A stretch of DNA of 64,000 nt from Vibrio sp. MedPE-SWchi. GTDB lineage: Bacteria > Pseudomonadota > Gammaproteobacteria > Enterobacterales > Vibrionaceae. The notes below the pieces were generated by a model, which saw only the letters and a program-made list of their open reading frames with translations, ran no database searches and was not told the origin of the DNA. The stretch lies in NCBI GenBank assembly GCA_001874155.1, contig MPDB01000004.1, forward strand, positions 1-64,000, given 5' to 3'. A program made the translations under genes and the position numbers. Numbering within the stretch: the stretch's first letter is position 1; each line of letters starts with the position of its first letter. Shown piece after piece: positions 1 through 10,495 of the stretch.

Positions 1-1
1 A

Positions 2-659
2 ATGCGCGATATGCTTAAAGCTGGTGTTCACTTCGGTCACCAAACTCGTTACTGGAACCCAAAAATGAAGCCATTCATCTTTGGTGCTCGTAACAAAGTT
101 CATATCATCAACCTAGAAAAAACTGTACCAATGTTCAACGACGCTCTAGCTGAACTAGCTAAAGTTGGCGAGAAGAAAGGTAAAGTTCTTTTTGTTGGTA
201 CTAAGCGCGCTGCATCTGAAGCTGTTAAAGAAGCTGCTGTTGCAAGTAACCAGTTTTACGTTAACAACCGCTGGTTAGGCGGCATGCTAACAAACTACAA
301 AACTGTTCGTCAGTCAATCAAACGTCTTAAAGAGCTAGAAGCTCAAGCTCAAGACGGTACATTTGATAAACTAACTAAGAAAGAAGCTCTAATGCGTACT
401 CGTGAAATGGAGAAGCTAGAGAAGTCACTTGGTGGTATCAAAGATATGGGCGGCCTACCTGACGCTCTATTCGTAATCGATGCTGATCACGAGCACATTG
501 CAGTTAAAGAAGCTAACAACCTAGGTATCCCAGTTTACGCTGTAAATCCGTGCAGTACAACTTTACCTAAACGCTGTTGCACAAACAGTTGTTGAAGGTC
601 GTAACAAAGATGTTGCTGCTCTAGCGGGCGAGAAAGACGGTTTCGTAGAAGCTGAATAA
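2..659 (+). pseudogene. rpsB: 30S ribosomal protein S2, 5'-partial and interrupted by an internal deletion/frameshift
   Basis: S2 is an essential protein of the small ribosomal subunit. The window opens at what should be residue 6 ([14 protein letters not shown]...). The first frame is normal S2 up to GIPVYAV (codon at 542-544). It then runs into unrelated residues and stops near 595. The authentic C-terminus resumes in another frame at 546 (IRAVQLYLN...) and ends ...GFVEAE with a stop at 657-659. By comparison with S2 sequences known to me, about 20 residues (the VDTN...PGNDDA segment) are missing and the net loss is about 59 nt, which is not a multiple of three. Codon use on both sides is that of a highly expressed gene. 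A sequencing or assembly error is more likely than real loss, because the gene is essential and single copy. Confidence 0.93.
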
Positions 660-726
660 TAGCGGCTCTGAGCCATGCTAAATGGGTGCGTCTTATTAAG
701 TATGCATCGATTAAGTATTAGTTAGC

Positions 727-757
727 ATCAGGGGCCCAATATAGGCCCCTGATTTTT
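727..757 (+). terminator. Rho-independent terminator between rpsB and tsf
   Basis: A perfect 10-bp stem (atcaggggcc / ggcccctgat) with a 7-nt loop is followed by a short T run. It lies between rpsB and tsf, where partial termination could lower tsf expression relative to rpsB. Confidence 0.8.
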
Positions 758-788
758 ACCTTATTTCGAATTAACTGAGGAATAGAGA

Positions 789-1634
789 ATGGCAACTGTA
801 ACTGCTGCTCTAGTAAAAGAACTTCGTGAACGCACAGCTGCGGGCATGATGGAATGTAAAAAAGCACTTGTTGCTGCTGAAGGCGACATTGAGCTAGCGA
901 TTGAAAACATGCGTAAATCTGGCGCAGCGAAAGCAGCTAAAAAAGCTGGTAACGTTGCAGCTGAAGGCGCAATCATCATCAAAGAAGAGGGCGGTGTTGC
1001 AGCTCTTCTTGAAGTTAACTGTCAAACAGACTTCGTAGCAAAAGACGCTGGCTTCCTAGCGTTTGCTGAAGAAGTTGCTGTTGCTGCTCTAGCTGAGCGC
1101 CTAGACATCGCTGCACTTCAAGCTAAGTTTGAAGACGCACGTATTGCTCTAGTAACTAAGATTGGCGAAAACATCAGCATCCGTCGCGTAGAATACGTTG
1201 AAGGTGTTGCACTAGCTTCTTACCGTCACGGTGAGAAAATTGGTGTTGTTGTTGCTGGTGAAGGCGAAGCTGAAACACTTAAGCACGTTGCTATGCACGT
1301 TGCTGCTTCTAAGCCAGACTACTTGAACCCAACTGACGTACCTGCTGACGTTGTTGAGAAAGAAAAAGCTGTTCAAGTTGAAATCGCTATGAACGAAGGC
1401 AAGCCAGCTGAGATCGCAGAGAAAATGGTTGTTGGCCGTATGAAGAAATTCACGGGCGAAATCTCTCTAACTGGTCAAGCTTTCATCATGGAACCTAAGA
1501 AAACTGTTGGTGACATGCTGAAAGAGAAAGGCGCTACTGTATCTAACTTCGTTCGTCTAGAAGTTGGTGAAGGTATCGAGAAAGCAGAAGAAATGAGCTT
1601 TGCTGACGAAGTAGCAGCGGTTCAAAAAGGTTAA
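789..1634 (+). CDS. tsf: Translation elongation factor Ts
   Basis: EF-Ts is the guanine-nucleotide exchange factor that recycles EF-Tu-GDP in the cytoplasm. The 281-residue protein is full length. The N-terminal UBA-like module (about residues 1-50) is followed by the conserved TDFVAKD motif at 80-86 and the dimerisation core. The ATG follows a clear 'gaggaatagaga' ribosome-binding region. It lies downstream of rpsB with a terminator hairpin in the gap, the classic rpsB-tsf arrangement. Codon use is strongly biased (many gct, gtt, gaa), as expected for an abundant translation factor. Confidence 0.98.
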   Translation: MATVTAALVKELRERTAAGMMECKKALVAAEGDIELAIENMRKSGAAKAAKKAGNVAAEGAIIIKEEGGVAALLEVNCQTDFVAKDAGFLAFAEEVAVAALAERLDIAALQAKFEDARIALVTKIGENISIRRVEYVEGVALASYRHGEKIGVVVAGEGEAETLKHVAMHVAASKPDYLNPTDVPADVVEKEKAVQVEIAMNEGKPAEIAEKMVVGRMKKFTGEISLTGQAFIMEPKKTVGDMLKEKGATVSNFVRLEVGEGIEKAEEMSFADEVAAVQKG

Positions 1635-1656
1635 TCCCTTTGCTTGCTTAATTATT

Positions 1657-1684
1657 AGACCGTAGCCTAGGCTGCGGTCTTTTT
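1657..1684 (+). terminator. Terminator after tsf
   Basis: Inverted repeat agaccgtagcc / ggctgcggtct (one G-U pair) followed directly by TTTT. It closes the rpsB-tsf unit. Confidence 0.85.
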
Positions 1685-1797
1685 ACGACAAGCAAATGAA
1701 GAATTATAGTGATCAATAAATATTAGCCTTGAAGCACTTGTTAATGTTTATTCATGACTGTTAATCAACACTATCACTTTTTCGGAAGGTAAACTCC

Positions 1798-2529
1798 ATG
1801 ACGACGAACCCTAAACCAGCGTATCAACGTATCCTGTTAAAACTGAGTGGCGAAGCGCTACAAGGCGAAGAAGGTTTTGGTATTGACCCTACAATCCTTG
1901 ATCGTATGGCTCAAGAAGTAAAAGAATTGGTTGAACTTGGTGTTCAAGTTGGTGTAGTAATTGGCGGTGGTAACCTATTCCGTGGTGCTGGCCTTGCTGA
2001 AGCAGGTATGAACCGTGTTGTTGGTGACCATATGGGTATGTTGGCAACCGTAATGAATGGCCTCGCTATGCGTGATGCTTTACACCGTGCTTATGTAAAT
2101 GCACGTGTGATGTCAGCGATTCCACTAAAAGGCGTGTGTGACGATTACAACTGGGCAGATGCAATCAGCCAACTTCGTCACGGACGTGTTGTTATCTTCT
2201 CTGCAGGTACTGGTAATCCATTCTTCACTACCGATTCTGCTGCGTGTTTACGTGGTATCGAAATCGAAGCTGACGTGGTACTAAAAGCAACAAAAGTTGA
2301 CGGTGTCTTTACTGCAGACCCAGTCGCTAACCCTGATGCAGAATTATATGATACTCTTTCTTACAACACGATTCTTGAGAAAGAGCTTAAAGTGATGGAT
2401 TTGGCGGCATTTACGCTAGCGCGTGATCATAAAATGCCAATCCGTGTATTTAACATGAATAAGCCAGGCGCATTACGTCGCGTGGTTATGGGCGAAACTG
2501 AAGGTACATTGATCAGCGATTCTGAATAA
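1798..2529 (+). CDS. pyrH: Uridylate (UMP) kinase
   Basis: It phosphorylates UMP to UDP in pyrimidine nucleotide synthesis and is an essential hexameric enzyme of the amino-acid-kinase fold, unrelated to eukaryotic UMP/CMP kinases. The 243-residue protein has KLSGEAL at 15-21 (phosphate-binding loop), GGGN at 56-59, and the [12 protein letters not shown] segment that binds UMP. 'ggaaggtaa' upstream of the ATG supports this start. It is separated from tsf by about 160 bp with a terminator, so it probably has its own promoter. frr follows. Confidence 0.98.
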   Translation: MTTNPKPAYQRILLKLSGEALQGEEGFGIDPTILDRMAQEVKELVELGVQVGVVIGGGNLFRGAGLAEAGMNRVVGDHMGMLATVMNGLAMRDALHRAYVNARVMSAIPLKGVCDDYNWADAISQLRHGRVVIFSAGTGNPFFTTDSAACLRGIEIEADVVLKATKVDGVFTADPVANPDAELYDTLSYNTILEKELKVMDLAAFTLARDHKMPIRVFNMNKPGALRRVVMGETEGTLISDSE

Positions 2530-2627
2530 TGCCAATGCCATCATTGCTAATTGTCCAGTGATGGCTAACCTTAGGCTTAGACCCAACTTGGCTTCCTTAT
2601 ACTAAGAACACAAATCAAGGTGAAATT

Positions 2628-3185
2628 GTGATCAACGAGATTAAAACAGACGCGCAAGAGCGCATGGAAAAAAGCGTAGAAGCGCTGAAAAATAACCTAA
2701 TTAAAATCCGTACTGGCCGTGCGCACCCAAGCTTGCTTGCTGGCCTTTCTGTTGAGTACTACGGTGCACCAACGCCTTTAAATCAAGTCGCTAACGTTGT
2801 CGCTGAAGATGCTCGTACTCTAGCTATCACAGTTTTCGATCGTGAGCTGGCTCCTAAAGTCGAAAAAGCAATCCTTGCTTCTGATTTGGGCTTGAACCCA
2901 ATGTCTGCGGGTACGGTTATTCGTGTTCCACTTCCACCGCTAACGGAAGAGCGTCGTAAAGACCTTGTTAAAATTGTACGCGGTGAAGCTGAAGGCGGTC
3001 GTGTTGCGATCCGTAATATCCGTCGTGATGCAAACGGTGATCTAAAAGGTCTTCTTAAAGATAAAGAGATCTCTGAAGATGATGATCGTAAAGCGCAAGA
3101 TGAGATTCAAAAGCTAACTGACGCTGCGATCAAAAAAGTAGACGAGACGCTAGCTGCGAAAGAAAAAGAGCTAATGGAAGTTTAA
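2628..3185 (+). CDS. frr: Ribosome recycling factor
   Basis: RRF splits the post-termination ribosome together with EF-G and initiation factor 3. The 185-residue protein matches the family length. The characteristic [10 protein letters not shown] segment is near residues 28-37, and the protein has the long helical N- and C-terminal arms. The start codon is GTG at 2628, preceded by 'aaggtg' as ribosome-binding site. It follows pyrH by about 100 bp, as in most gammaproteobacteria, and ends in a strong terminator. Confidence 0.98.
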   Translation: MINEIKTDAQERMEKSVEALKNNLIKIRTGRAHPSLLAGLSVEYYGAPTPLNQVANVVAEDARTLAITVFDRELAPKVEKAILASDLGLNPMSAGTVIRVPLPPLTEERRKDLVKIVRGEAEGGRVAIRNIRRDANGDLKGLLKDKEISEDDDRKAQDEIQKLTDAAIKKVDETLAAKEKELMEV

Positions 3186-3206
3186 GACTGTTGTCTTTTC
3201 TATCTG

Positions 3207-3239
3207 AAGCGCTATGTAAATGGCATAGCGCTTTTTTTA
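3207..3239 (+). terminator. Terminator after frr
   Basis: Stem aagcgctatg / catagcgctt with a 7-nt loop, followed by a run of Ts. It separates the translation genes from the envelope gene block. Confidence 0.9.
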
Positions 3240-3271
3240 TTTCTAATCAATAACCCGCCGAACAACCTTCT

Positions 3272-4027
3272 ATGTCAAATACACAGTTATCTATCGAAGC
3301 GTTACCAAAACATATTGCCGTTATTATGGATGGCAATGGACGCTGGGCTGAAGCTCAGGGTAAACCACGTGTTTTTGGGCATAAGAATGGAGTCGCTGCG
3401 GTAAGAAAAACCATCAGTAGTGCAGCCAGGCTTGGAATAGAAGCGGTAACTTTATTCGCTTTTAGCAGTGAGAATTGGCGCCGGCCAGAAGAAGAGGTCG
3501 GTGTGTTAATGGAACTGTTTATTACGGTTCTATCGACGGAGATAAGTAAGCTACACAAAAATAACCTTCGCTTAAGAGTGATTGGTGATAAAACACGTTT
3601 TAGCGAACGGTTACAGAAAAAAATTGCCCAAGCTGAGAGTAAAACAGCAGCCAACACGGGAATGGTAGTGAACATCGCTGCCAACTACGGAGGCCAATGG
3701 GATCTTACTCAAGCAATGAAGAAAATTGCTTGCGAGGTCGAAGAAGGAAAGCTTGATGCGGCATTGGTGAATGAAGAACTTATTGCTTCTCACTTGTCGA
3801 TGTCTGATATTCCTGATGTAGACCTTTTAATTCGCACCGGAGGGGAGTGCCGAATTAGTAACTTTATGCTGTGGCAACTTGCCTACGCAGAGCTTTATTT
3901 TACTCCGGTTTACTGGCCTGAGTTTAGTGAAGATAGCTTAATAGAAGCTGTGACTTGGTTTGTGAACCGTGAGCGACGTTTTGGTTGTACGGGAAATCAA
4001 ATTAAAGCACTGATGGAAAATCAATAA
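3272..4027 (+). CDS. uppS: Undecaprenyl diphosphate synthase (cis-prenyltransferase)
   Basis: It makes the C55 lipid carrier for peptidoglycan, O-antigen and other wall polymers by adding isopentenyl diphosphate units to farnesyl diphosphate. The 251 residues carry MDGNGRWA with the catalytic Asp20, the [11 protein letters not shown] segment and the C-terminal RTGGE-RISN diphosphate-binding motif. In that motif the residue after GGE is Cys, where I remember His or Gln in other bacteria. The ribosome-binding site before the ATG is poor. It is the first gene of the uppS-cdsA-ispC-rseP run. ispU is an alternative symbol. Confidence 0.97.
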   Translation: MSNTQLSIEALPKHIAVIMDGNGRWAEAQGKPRVFGHKNGVAAVRKTISSAARLGIEAVTLFAFSSENWRRPEEEVGVLMELFITVLSTEISKLHKNNLRLRVIGDKTRFSERLQKKIAQAESKTAANTGMVVNIAANYGGQWDLTQAMKKIACEVEEGKLDAALVNEELIASHLSMSDIPDVDLLIRTGGECRISNFMLWQLAYAELYFTPVYWPEFSEDSLIEAVTWFVNRERRFGCTGNQIKALMENQ

Positions 4028-4040
4028 AGGATTCATTAGT

Positions 4041-4886
4041 TTGAAGCAACGAATTATAACCGCACTTATATTAGCTCCACTTGTTATTCTAGGGATTTTC
4101 GAGCTACCGTTAGCACTGTTTATTCTCGCTATGGCGGTTGTTACAGGGATTGGCTTTTGGGAGTGGACTCAATTTGTTGAACACAAATCTAGGGTGAGTG
4201 CTCTTGTCCCTTCTATCATCGTTACTCTTATCAGTTTTTTGCTTGTTGCAACCGACGCAACTAGCCTCAATAGCATTCAATCTACCCACTATATTATTTT
4301 AGGCATTGGCGCAGCGTGGTGGCTGTATTCAAGTGCACTGGCCATCACTTACCCTCGTTCTAGTCAAACATGGCAAGGCTCTAACGTACTTAGGCATGCA
4401 TTTGGCGTGCTCACCTTACTCCCATTTCTTTGGAGCGCAATACTACTGAGAGCTCAGGGAATAGAGACCGATGCGTATTATGGGGCCAAGCTCGTTTTAT
4501 TTGTTTGCCTTATCGTATGGGCTGCAGATAGTGGGGCATATTTTGCTGGTCGCAGTTTTGGAAAGCGCAAGATGGCACCCTCAGTCAGCCCAAATAAGAC
4601 CATAGAAGGGCTTATAGGCGGTATTATCACGGCAATTATTGTCGCTTGGTTTGCTGCAGGGTGGTTTGAATTGGAGTTCTCAAGCCCAACGGTAATGATT
4701 GTGATTACATTCATTACCGTCATAATCTCTGTATTAGGTGATTTGGTAGAAAGCATGTTTAAGCGTGTGTCTGGAATTAAGGATAGCAGCAACATTATTC
4801 CGGGCCACGGTGGGGTTCTAGATCGTATCGATAGCCTTACGGCTGCATTCCCTGTATTCGCACTTCTATACTTTGTATTGCAATAG
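4041..4886 (+). CDS. cdsA: Phosphatidate cytidylyltransferase (CDP-diglyceride synthase)
   Basis: It converts phosphatidic acid and CTP to CDP-diacylglycerol, the precursor of all membrane phospholipids. The 281-residue inner-membrane protein is almost entirely hydrophobic segments. The family signature SMFKR...KD...PGHGG-LDR is at about residues 238-263. Translation appears to start at a TTG (4041) preceded by an 'aaagga' site at the end of uppS. The gap to uppS is 13 nt, so the two are co-transcribed. Confidence 0.96.
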   Translation: MKQRIITALILAPLVILGIFELPLALFILAMAVVTGIGFWEWTQFVEHKSRVSALVPSIIVTLISFLLVATDATSLNSIQSTHYIILGIGAAWWLYSSALAITYPRSSQTWQGSNVLRHAFGVLTLLPFLWSAILLRAQGIETDAYYGAKLVLFVCLIVWAADSGAYFAGRSFGKRKMAPSVSPNKTIEGLIGGIITAIIVAWFAAGWFELEFSSPTVMIVITFITVIISVLGDLVESMFKRVSGIKDSSNIIPGHGGVLDRIDSLTAAFPVFALLYFVLQ

Positions 4887-4946
4887 AGTCAATTTCAATA
4901 ATTGAGTAAGTCGTGAGCTTCACTCGTCAACACAATGGTTAGATCT

Positions 4947-6155
4947 ATGCGTAAGCTAACAATATTGGGTGCCACCGGATCAATCGGAGCGAGCACACTA
5001 AAGGTCGTAGAGCAGAATCCAGACAAATTTTCCGTCGTGGCTCTGGCTGCAAGCCGCAATGTAGAGAAAATGGTGCGTCTATGTCACCAGTGGCAACCTA
5101 AATACGCCGTCATGGCTGATCTAGATGCTGCGCAGCTGCTTAAAGCAAAACTTAGAACATCACACCCTCATATTGAAGTAATGGCGGGTCAAGAAGCTAT
5201 TTGTCACGTTTCTGAGTTTGAAGAAGTCGACACGGTGATGGCTGCTATCGTTGGTGCTGCAGGATTATTACCGACGATGTCTGCGATCAAAGCCGGTAAG
5301 CGTGTGTTGCTCGCGAACAAGGAAGCGTTGGTGATGTCTGGTCAATTATTTGTTGATGCAGTCAAAGAGCACGGCGCAGAGTTACTGCCGGTAGACAGTG
5401 AGCATAACGCTATCTTTCAGTGTTTACCGAGTGAGATTCAAACAAACCTAGGCCATTGCCACTTAGAGCAGCACGGCATTCAAAATATATTGCTCACAGG
5501 ATCTGGCGGGCCATTTCGATACTCCGACGTGACTTCTTTGTCATCTGTCACACCTGAGCAGGCTATCGCACACCCAAACTGGTCTATGGGTCCTAAAATA
5601 TCGGTTGATTCTGCGACGATGATGAATAAAGGGCTTGAGTACATAGAGGCAAAATGGCTATTCAATGCCACGAAACCTCAGTTAAAAGTGATTATTCATC
5701 CTCAATCCGTGATCCACTCTATGGTGCAATATCGAGATGGATCTGTACTGGCTCAGATGGGAGAGCCTGACATGGCAACGCCTATAGCTTCAGCGCTGGC
5801 GTACCCTGAACGAGTGCACTCTGGCGTGTCCCCCCTTAACTTTACTCAGTTAGGTGAGCTGACCTTTTTAGAACCAGATTACTCTCGATACCCGTGTTTG
5901 AAGCTAGCAATTGACGCGTGTTTTGAGGGGCAGCACTTAACTACGGCACTCAATGCGGCAAATGAAATTAATGTTGATGCATTTTTGCAAAGTAAACTTG
6001 GGTTTACTGATATAGCTCGAATTAATGAGATGGTGATGTCTAAAGTCTGTGCAGCCGACTCTTATAGTGTACCGTTGGACTTGGAAAGCTTGATAGAGGT
6101 CGATAAAATGGCGCGTGAAATGACACATCAGATATTGCGAGAGCAAAACGTATGA
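4947..6155 (+). CDS. ispC: 1-deoxy-D-xylulose 5-phosphate reductoisomerase
   Basis: Second enzyme of the MEP isoprenoid pathway; it makes 2-C-methyl-D-erythritol 4-phosphate with NADPH. I start it at MRKLTILG (402 residues), giving the usual N-terminal GATGSIG nucleotide-binding loop at 8-14. An upstream in-frame ATG at 4935 would add four residues. The metal- and substrate-binding DSEHNAIFQ is near 150-158, and the flexible-loop region HPNWSMG lies downstream. The stop overlaps the start of rseP by 4 nt (ATGA), indicating translational coupling. dxr is an older symbol. It supplies the isoprenoid used by the uppS product. Confidence 0.97.
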   Translation: MRKLTILGATGSIGASTLKVVEQNPDKFSVVALAASRNVEKMVRLCHQWQPKYAVMADLDAAQLLKAKLRTSHPHIEVMAGQEAICHVSEFEEVDTVMAAIVGAAGLLPTMSAIKAGKRVLLANKEALVMSGQLFVDAVKEHGAELLPVDSEHNAIFQCLPSEIQTNLGHCHLEQHGIQNILLTGSGGPFRYSDVTSLSSVTPEQAIAHPNWSMGPKISVDSATMMNKGLEYIEAKWLFNATKPQLKVIIHPQSVIHSMVQYRDGSVLAQMGEPDMATPIASALAYPERVHSGVSPLNFTQLGELTFLEPDYSRYPCLKLAIDACFEGQHLTTALNAANEINVDAFLQSKLGFTDIARINEMVMSKVCAADSYSVPLDLESLIEVDKMAREMTHQILREQNV

Positions 6156-7510
6156 CAGGAATAATATGGAATTTTGCTTCATTTGTGGTCGCTCTGGGCA
6201 TTCTCGTTGCGGTTCATGAATTTGGACACTTTTGGGTTGCTCGTCGTTGTGGAATTAAAGTAGAAAAATTCTCGATTGGCTTTGGCAAGGCGTTGTGGAA
6301 AAAACAAGGCAAGGATGGCACTGAGTACAGCCTATCGATGATCCCACTGGGTGGTTACGTCAAGATGGTCGACTCGCGAGTTGATGACATTCCGCCGGAA
6401 CAGTACAACATTGCCTTTGATAAGAAGCCATTATTACAAAGAATAGCGGTTGTTGCTGCGGGACCAATATTTAACTTTCTGTTCGCTATTTTTGCTTATT
6501 GGGCGGTCTTTCTTATTGGTGTTCCAGCCGTTAAGCCCGTTGTCGGAGAAGTGACGTCTTACTCGATTGCAGCGAATGCTGGTTTAGAGTCAGGAATGGA
6601 GATCAAGTCTGTTGCTGGCGTCAAAACGGCAGATTGGGAATCCGTTAATATGGGGATCATTTCTCATATTGGCGATGAAGAGCTAGTACTCACAGTTTCC
6701 ACAGAAAGTGGAGTAGGATTGACTGAAATTAAGTCACTTGATTTAAGTGAATGGAACTTTAATCCTGAAACGCAGTCTGCAATGAGGACGTTAGGATTTA
6801 GCCCTTACACTCCTGAAATATTGATGACGCTTGTCAACGTATCGGATGGCAGTGCAGGGGAAAGAGCAGGGCTTCTTGTCGGAGATACGGTGACCGCTGC
6901 TGATGGCGTTGCTTTGGAAAGTTGGCAACAACTTGTCAGCGTCATTCAAGCTCACCCTGAACTCCCGGTCGAGCTTATGGTGTATAGAAATGAGCGCTCT
7001 GTAGAGGTTACATTGACGCCTGATTCGCGCCAGAATGGGCAAGGAAAAACGATTGGTTTTGCGGGAATAGCACCAGAAGTCTCAGAATGGCCTGAAAATT
7101 ATCGATTTGATCTTCAATATGGTGTATTTGAATCTATTGGTAAGTCGATAGAAAAAACGGGCCAAGTTATTGGCCTGACTGCAACCATGCTGAAGAAACT
7201 GGTCGTAGGCGATGTAGGCTTAAATAATTTGAGTGGCCCTATCTCAATAGCAAAAGGGGCGGGTACGACAGCCGACTACGGCTTAGTCTACTTTTTAGGT
7301 TTTTTAGCGTTAATCAGTATTAATTTAGGCATTATTAACTTAGTGCCATTGCCAATGCTTGATGGTGGTCATTTACTCTTTTTCGCCGTTGAAGCAGTTA
7401 TTCGTCGCCCTGTCCCTGAAAAGGTACAAGAAATGGGGTATCGAGTTGGTGGAGCAATCATATTGTCAGTGATGGCAATCGCAATTTTTAATGACTTTTC
7501 TCGCCTGTAA
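6152..7510 (+). CDS. rseP: Site-2 intramembrane protease RseP (regulator of sigma-E)
   Basis: This inner-membrane zinc metalloprotease makes the second cut of the anti-sigma factor RseA and so releases sigma-E in envelope stress; it also clears remnant signal peptides. The 452 residues carry HEFGH at 22-26 (zinc ligands and catalytic Glu23), the third zinc ligand in PMLDGGH (Asp about 404), two periplasmic PDZ domains between them and four membrane segments. It overlaps ispC and sits upstream of bamA, the conserved order. A sigma-E-like promoter is found inside this gene (6753-6780). Confidence 0.97.
   Translation: MTGIIWNFASFVVALGILVAVHEFGHFWVARRCGIKVEKFSIGFGKALWKKQGKDGTEYSLSMIPLGGYVKMVDSRVDDIPPEQYNIAFDKKPLLQRIAVVAAGPIFNFLFAIFAYWAVFLIGVPAVKPVVGEVTSYSIAANAGLESGMEIKSVAGVKTADWESVNMGIISHIGDEELVLTVSTESGVGLTEIKSLDLSEWNFNPETQSAMRTLGFSPYTPEILMTLVNVSDGSAGERAGLLVGDTVTAADGVALESWQQLVSVIQAHPELPVELMVYRNERSVEVTLTPDSRQNGQGKTIGFAGIAPEVSEWPENYRFDLQYGVFESIGKSIEKTGQVIGLTATMLKKLVVGDVGLNNLSGPISIAKGAGTTADYGLVYFLGFLALISINLGIINLVPLPMLDGGHLLFFAVEAVIRRPVPEKVQEMGYRVGGAIILSVMAIAIFNDFSRL
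6753..6780 (+). promoter_or_regulatory. Candidate sigma-E promoter inside rseP, reading toward bamA
   Basis: GGAACTT, 16 nt, then TCTGC is very close to the sigma-E pattern (GGAACTT, about 16 nt, TCTGA). In E. coli, bamA and skp are driven by a sigma-E promoter within the preceding rseP gene. Inferred from sequence only; the site is about 780 bp upstream of bamA. Confidence 0.45.
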
Positions 7511-7555
7511 GTTGAGCTCAGGTAGTAGTGCAGTGAAGGAATAACTTAAACAAAT

Positions 7556-9970
7556 ATGGCGATTAAAAAAATCCTGTTTGCAACCTTGTTAGCGACAAGT
7601 GTTTCAGCAAATAGCGCAGAGAACTTTGTTGTTCAAGATATTAAAGTTGAAGGTTTGCAGCGTGTAGCATTAGGTGCTGCGTTACTGCAAATGCCTGTTC
7701 GAATCGGTGACAGCATTGACAGTCAAAATGTTGCAGAGATTATAAAGTCACTTTATGCGTCCGGTAACTTCGAAGATGTTCAGGTTCTTCGAGATGAAGA
7801 TGTACTGGTGATACAAGTTAAAGAGCGCCCAACGATTGCGAGCATCTCTTTTTCTGGTAATAAAGCGATTAAAGAAGAACAGCTCCAACAGAACCTAGAT
7901 GCCTCAGGTATCAGACAAGGTGAAGCGTTAGACCGCACATCACTATCTAACATCGAAAAGGGCTTAGAGGACTTTTACTATAGCGTGGGTAAATATAATG
8001 CAACGGTTCAAGCTGTTGTTACCCCACTGCCTCGTAACCGTTCAGACCTTAAGTTCGTCTTTACCGAAGGGGTTTCTGCGAAAATAAAGCAGATCAACTT
8101 CATTGGAAATGAAGCCTTTAATGATAAAGAACTCGTCGGTCGTTTCAATCTGAATGTTGATGTGGCTTGGTGGAATTTCTTATCCGATGATAAATATCAG
8201 AAGCAGGTCTTAGCGGGCGACCTTGAAGCCCTTCGCTCGTTCTACTTAGACCGAGGTTATCTAAAATTTCAGGTTGATTCGACTCAAGTTGCAATCTCAC
8301 CAGATAAAAAAGGCGTTTATATTACCCTCGGCCTTGATGAGGGCGATATTTATTCAATAAAAGACGTTAACTTCCGTGGTGAGCTAATTGGTAAAGAAAC
8401 CGAGTTCAGAGACATGGTGCCATTTGAAGATGGCTCAACCTATAACGGTTCGTCTGTTACCCAGTTAGAAGAAGACATTAAGCGAGTTTTAGGTGAAGCG
8501 GGTTACGCTTACCCACAGGTTCGTACTATCCCTGAATTCAATGATGAAACGAATGAAGTTTCGCTAGTTATTAATGTAGAAGCGGGCAACCGAATCTATG
8601 TTCGCGACATTCGCTTTGTGGGCAACAACTCTACTCGCGATGAGGTGATGCGTCGTGAAATGCGCCAAATGGAAGGCAGCTGGTTAAACTCTAAATCGAT
8701 CGAAACGGGAAAAACACGTCTTAACCGTTTAGGCTTTTTTGAAACCGTTGACGTACAAACTGTCCGTGTTCCAGGTAGCGAAGACCAAGTCGACCTTGTT
8801 TACAACGTGAAAGAAGCGAATTCAGGCAGTATCAACTTTGGTGTTGGTTACGGCACAGAGTCTGGCGTCAGTTTCCAAGTTGGTCTGCAACAGGATAATT
8901 TCGTTGGCTCAGGTAATCGTGTTGGCATAAATGCCATGATGAATGATTACCAGAAAAATATTAGCTTAGACTATCGTGATCCATACTGGACACTAGACGG
9001 TGTCAGTCTCGGCGGTAAAATATTCTACAACGAGTTTGAGGCTTCTGAAGCGGGTATTGTTGACTATACCAACGAAAGCTATGGCGCGAGTATGACGCTG
9101 GGTAGCTGGGCAAATGAACTAGATTTCTTTGAGCTTGGTGCAGGTTATACCCACAATAAGATTGGTAACTTATCACCGTATTTGCAGGTTGAACAATTCC
9201 TAGCTTCTCAAGCAAGTAATATTGATAGTGATGGGTCGTTAAATACCAATGACTTTGATATCAATATTTCATGGACGCGTAACAACCTAAACCGTGGTTA
9301 TTTCCCGACTGCGGGTAACCATCAGCGTGCATTTTACAAGATGACCGTACCTGGCTCTGACGTACAGTACTTTAAAGTTCAGTACGATGTCAGACAGTAC
9401 TTCCCATTAACTCAAAAGCATGACTTTGCTTTATTGATGCGAGGTCGCTTAGGATACGGTAACGGTTATGGACAAACCGATGGACAAGATAATTTGTTCC
9501 CGTTTTATGAGAACTACTATGCGGGTGGTTTCACCACGCTACGTGGTTTTGGGTCTAATTCAGCCGGTCCTAAAGCGGTATACCGTGATTACTCAGGCTC
9601 AAATAATGGTTCAGATACCGCAACGGATGACTCTGTTGGTGGTAACGCTATTGCACTGGCGAGTTTAGAGTTGATTGTCCCAACTCCATTTGCATCTGAT
9701 GATGTTCGTAGTCAAATTCGAACCAGCTTCTTTGTCGATGCGGCAAGTGTTTGGGATACCGAGTTTGATTATCGAGATAACGGCGCAGAGTACGGTAGCC
9801 AGTATTACTACGACTACTCTGACCCAACGAATTACCGTGCGTCTTATGGCGTCGCGTTACAATGGATGTCACCGATGGGCCCTCTGGTCTTCTCGTTAGC
9901 ATCACCACTTAAGAGCTATGAAGGTGATGATAAAGAAACATTCACATTCACTATTGGCAGAACCTTCTAA
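7556..9970 (+). CDS. bamA: Outer membrane protein assembly factor BamA
   Basis: Central pore of the BAM complex, which folds beta-barrel proteins into the outer membrane. The 804-residue precursor has a signal peptide (about residues 1-21), five POTRA domains to about 425 and a 16-stranded barrel. The barrel's loop-6 LRGF (E. coli VRGF) lies near residue 661, and the C-terminal strand ends in Phe. The AAGGA site lies about 15 nt before the ATG, unusually far, but no better start is in frame. It lies between rseP and skp, which encodes the chaperone that delivers its substrates. Confidence 0.98.
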   Translation: MAIKKILFATLLATSVSANSAENFVVQDIKVEGLQRVALGAALLQMPVRIGDSIDSQNVAEIIKSLYASGNFEDVQVLRDEDVLVIQVKERPTIASISFSGNKAIKEEQLQQNLDASGIRQGEALDRTSLSNIEKGLEDFYYSVGKYNATVQAVVTPLPRNRSDLKFVFTEGVSAKIKQINFIGNEAFNDKELVGRFNLNVDVAWWNFLSDDKYQKQVLAGDLEALRSFYLDRGYLKFQVDSTQVAISPDKKGVYITLGLDEGDIYSIKDVNFRGELIGKETEFRDMVPFEDGSTYNGSSVTQLEEDIKRVLGEAGYAYPQVRTIPEFNDETNEVSLVINVEAGNRIYVRDIRFVGNNSTRDEVMRREMRQMEGSWLNSKSIETGKTRLNRLGFFETVDVQTVRVPGSEDQVDLVYNVKEANSGSINFGVGYGTESGVSFQVGLQQDNFVGSGNRVGINAMMNDYQKNISLDYRDPYWTLDGVSLGGKIFYNEFEASEAGIVDYTNESYGASMTLGSWANELDFFELGAGYTHNKIGNLSPYLQVEQFLASQASNIDSDGSLNTNDFDINISWTRNNLNRGYFPTAGNHQRAFYKMTVPGSDVQYFKVQYDVRQYFPLTQKHDFALLMRGRLGYGNGYGQTDGQDNLFPFYENYYAGGFTTLRGFGSNSAGPKAVYRDYSGSNNGSDTATDDSVGGNAIALASLELIVPTPFASDDVRSQIRTSFFVDAASVWDTEFDYRDNGAEYGSQYYYDYSDPTNYRASYGVALQWMSPMGPLVFSLASPLKSYEGDDKETFTFTIGRTF

Positions 9971-9984
9971 TAAAGGAAACTATT

Positions 9985-10494
9985 TTGAAAAATATCATGA
10001 AAGCGGCTGGTGTTAGCCTTGTAGTCTTAAGTTCTTCTATGTTTGCACACGCAGCAGAAGCAGCTCAAAAAGTGGGTTACGTGAATTCAGCTCAGGTTTT
10101 CCAAGCACTTCCACAAAGAGAAGTTGTTCTACAAAAAATGCAGGAAGAGTTCAAGGATCGTGCTGCAGAGCTTCAAGCTATTCAGGCGCAAGCTCAAACT
10201 AAGATGGAAACACTAAACCGAGATGGTGCGCTACTGAGTGAAGCAGAAGTTGAGAAATTGCGTGTTGAAATTAGCCAATTAGAAAGTAACTTTAAGATCA
10301 AAGGCCAATCTTTAGAGAAGGCCTCTGCTCGTCGCGAAGCAGAAGAGAAGCAGAAGCTATTCAAGATGATTCAAGACGCAGTAACAAAAGTTGCTGAGAA
10401 AGAAGGCTTTGACCTTATCGTTGAAGCACAAGCGCTGCAATACGCAAAACCTGAACTCAACATTTCAGAGAAAGTGATCGAATCACTAAAATAA
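9985..10494 (+). CDS. skp: Periplasmic chaperone Skp (OmpH)
   Basis: Trimeric jellyfish-shaped chaperone that carries unfolded outer-membrane proteins through the periplasm to BamA. The 169-residue precursor has a signal peptide ending AHA-AEAA near residue 23 and a long charged helical region (about 60-125) forming the tentacles. The start is a TTG at 9985 placed 5 nt after 'aaggaaa'; an ATG at 9997 is the alternative. It is 14 nt from bamA and immediately followed by lpxD, so it is part of the same transcript. Confidence 0.95.
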   Translation: MKNIMKAAGVSLVVLSSSMFAHAAEAAQKVGYVNSAQVFQALPQREVVLQKMQEEFKDRAAELQAIQAQAQTKMETLNRDGALLSEAEVEKLRVEISQLESNFKIKGQSLEKASARREAEEKQKLFKMIQDAVTKVAEKEGFDLIVEAQALQYAKPELNISEKVIESLK

Positions 10495-10495
10495 T

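Noticed and set aside
2..659. rpsB as a genuine degenerate gene in a reduced genome
   Set aside because: S2 is essential and everything around it is intact; codon use on both sides of the break is that of a working gene, so an assembly error is likelier.
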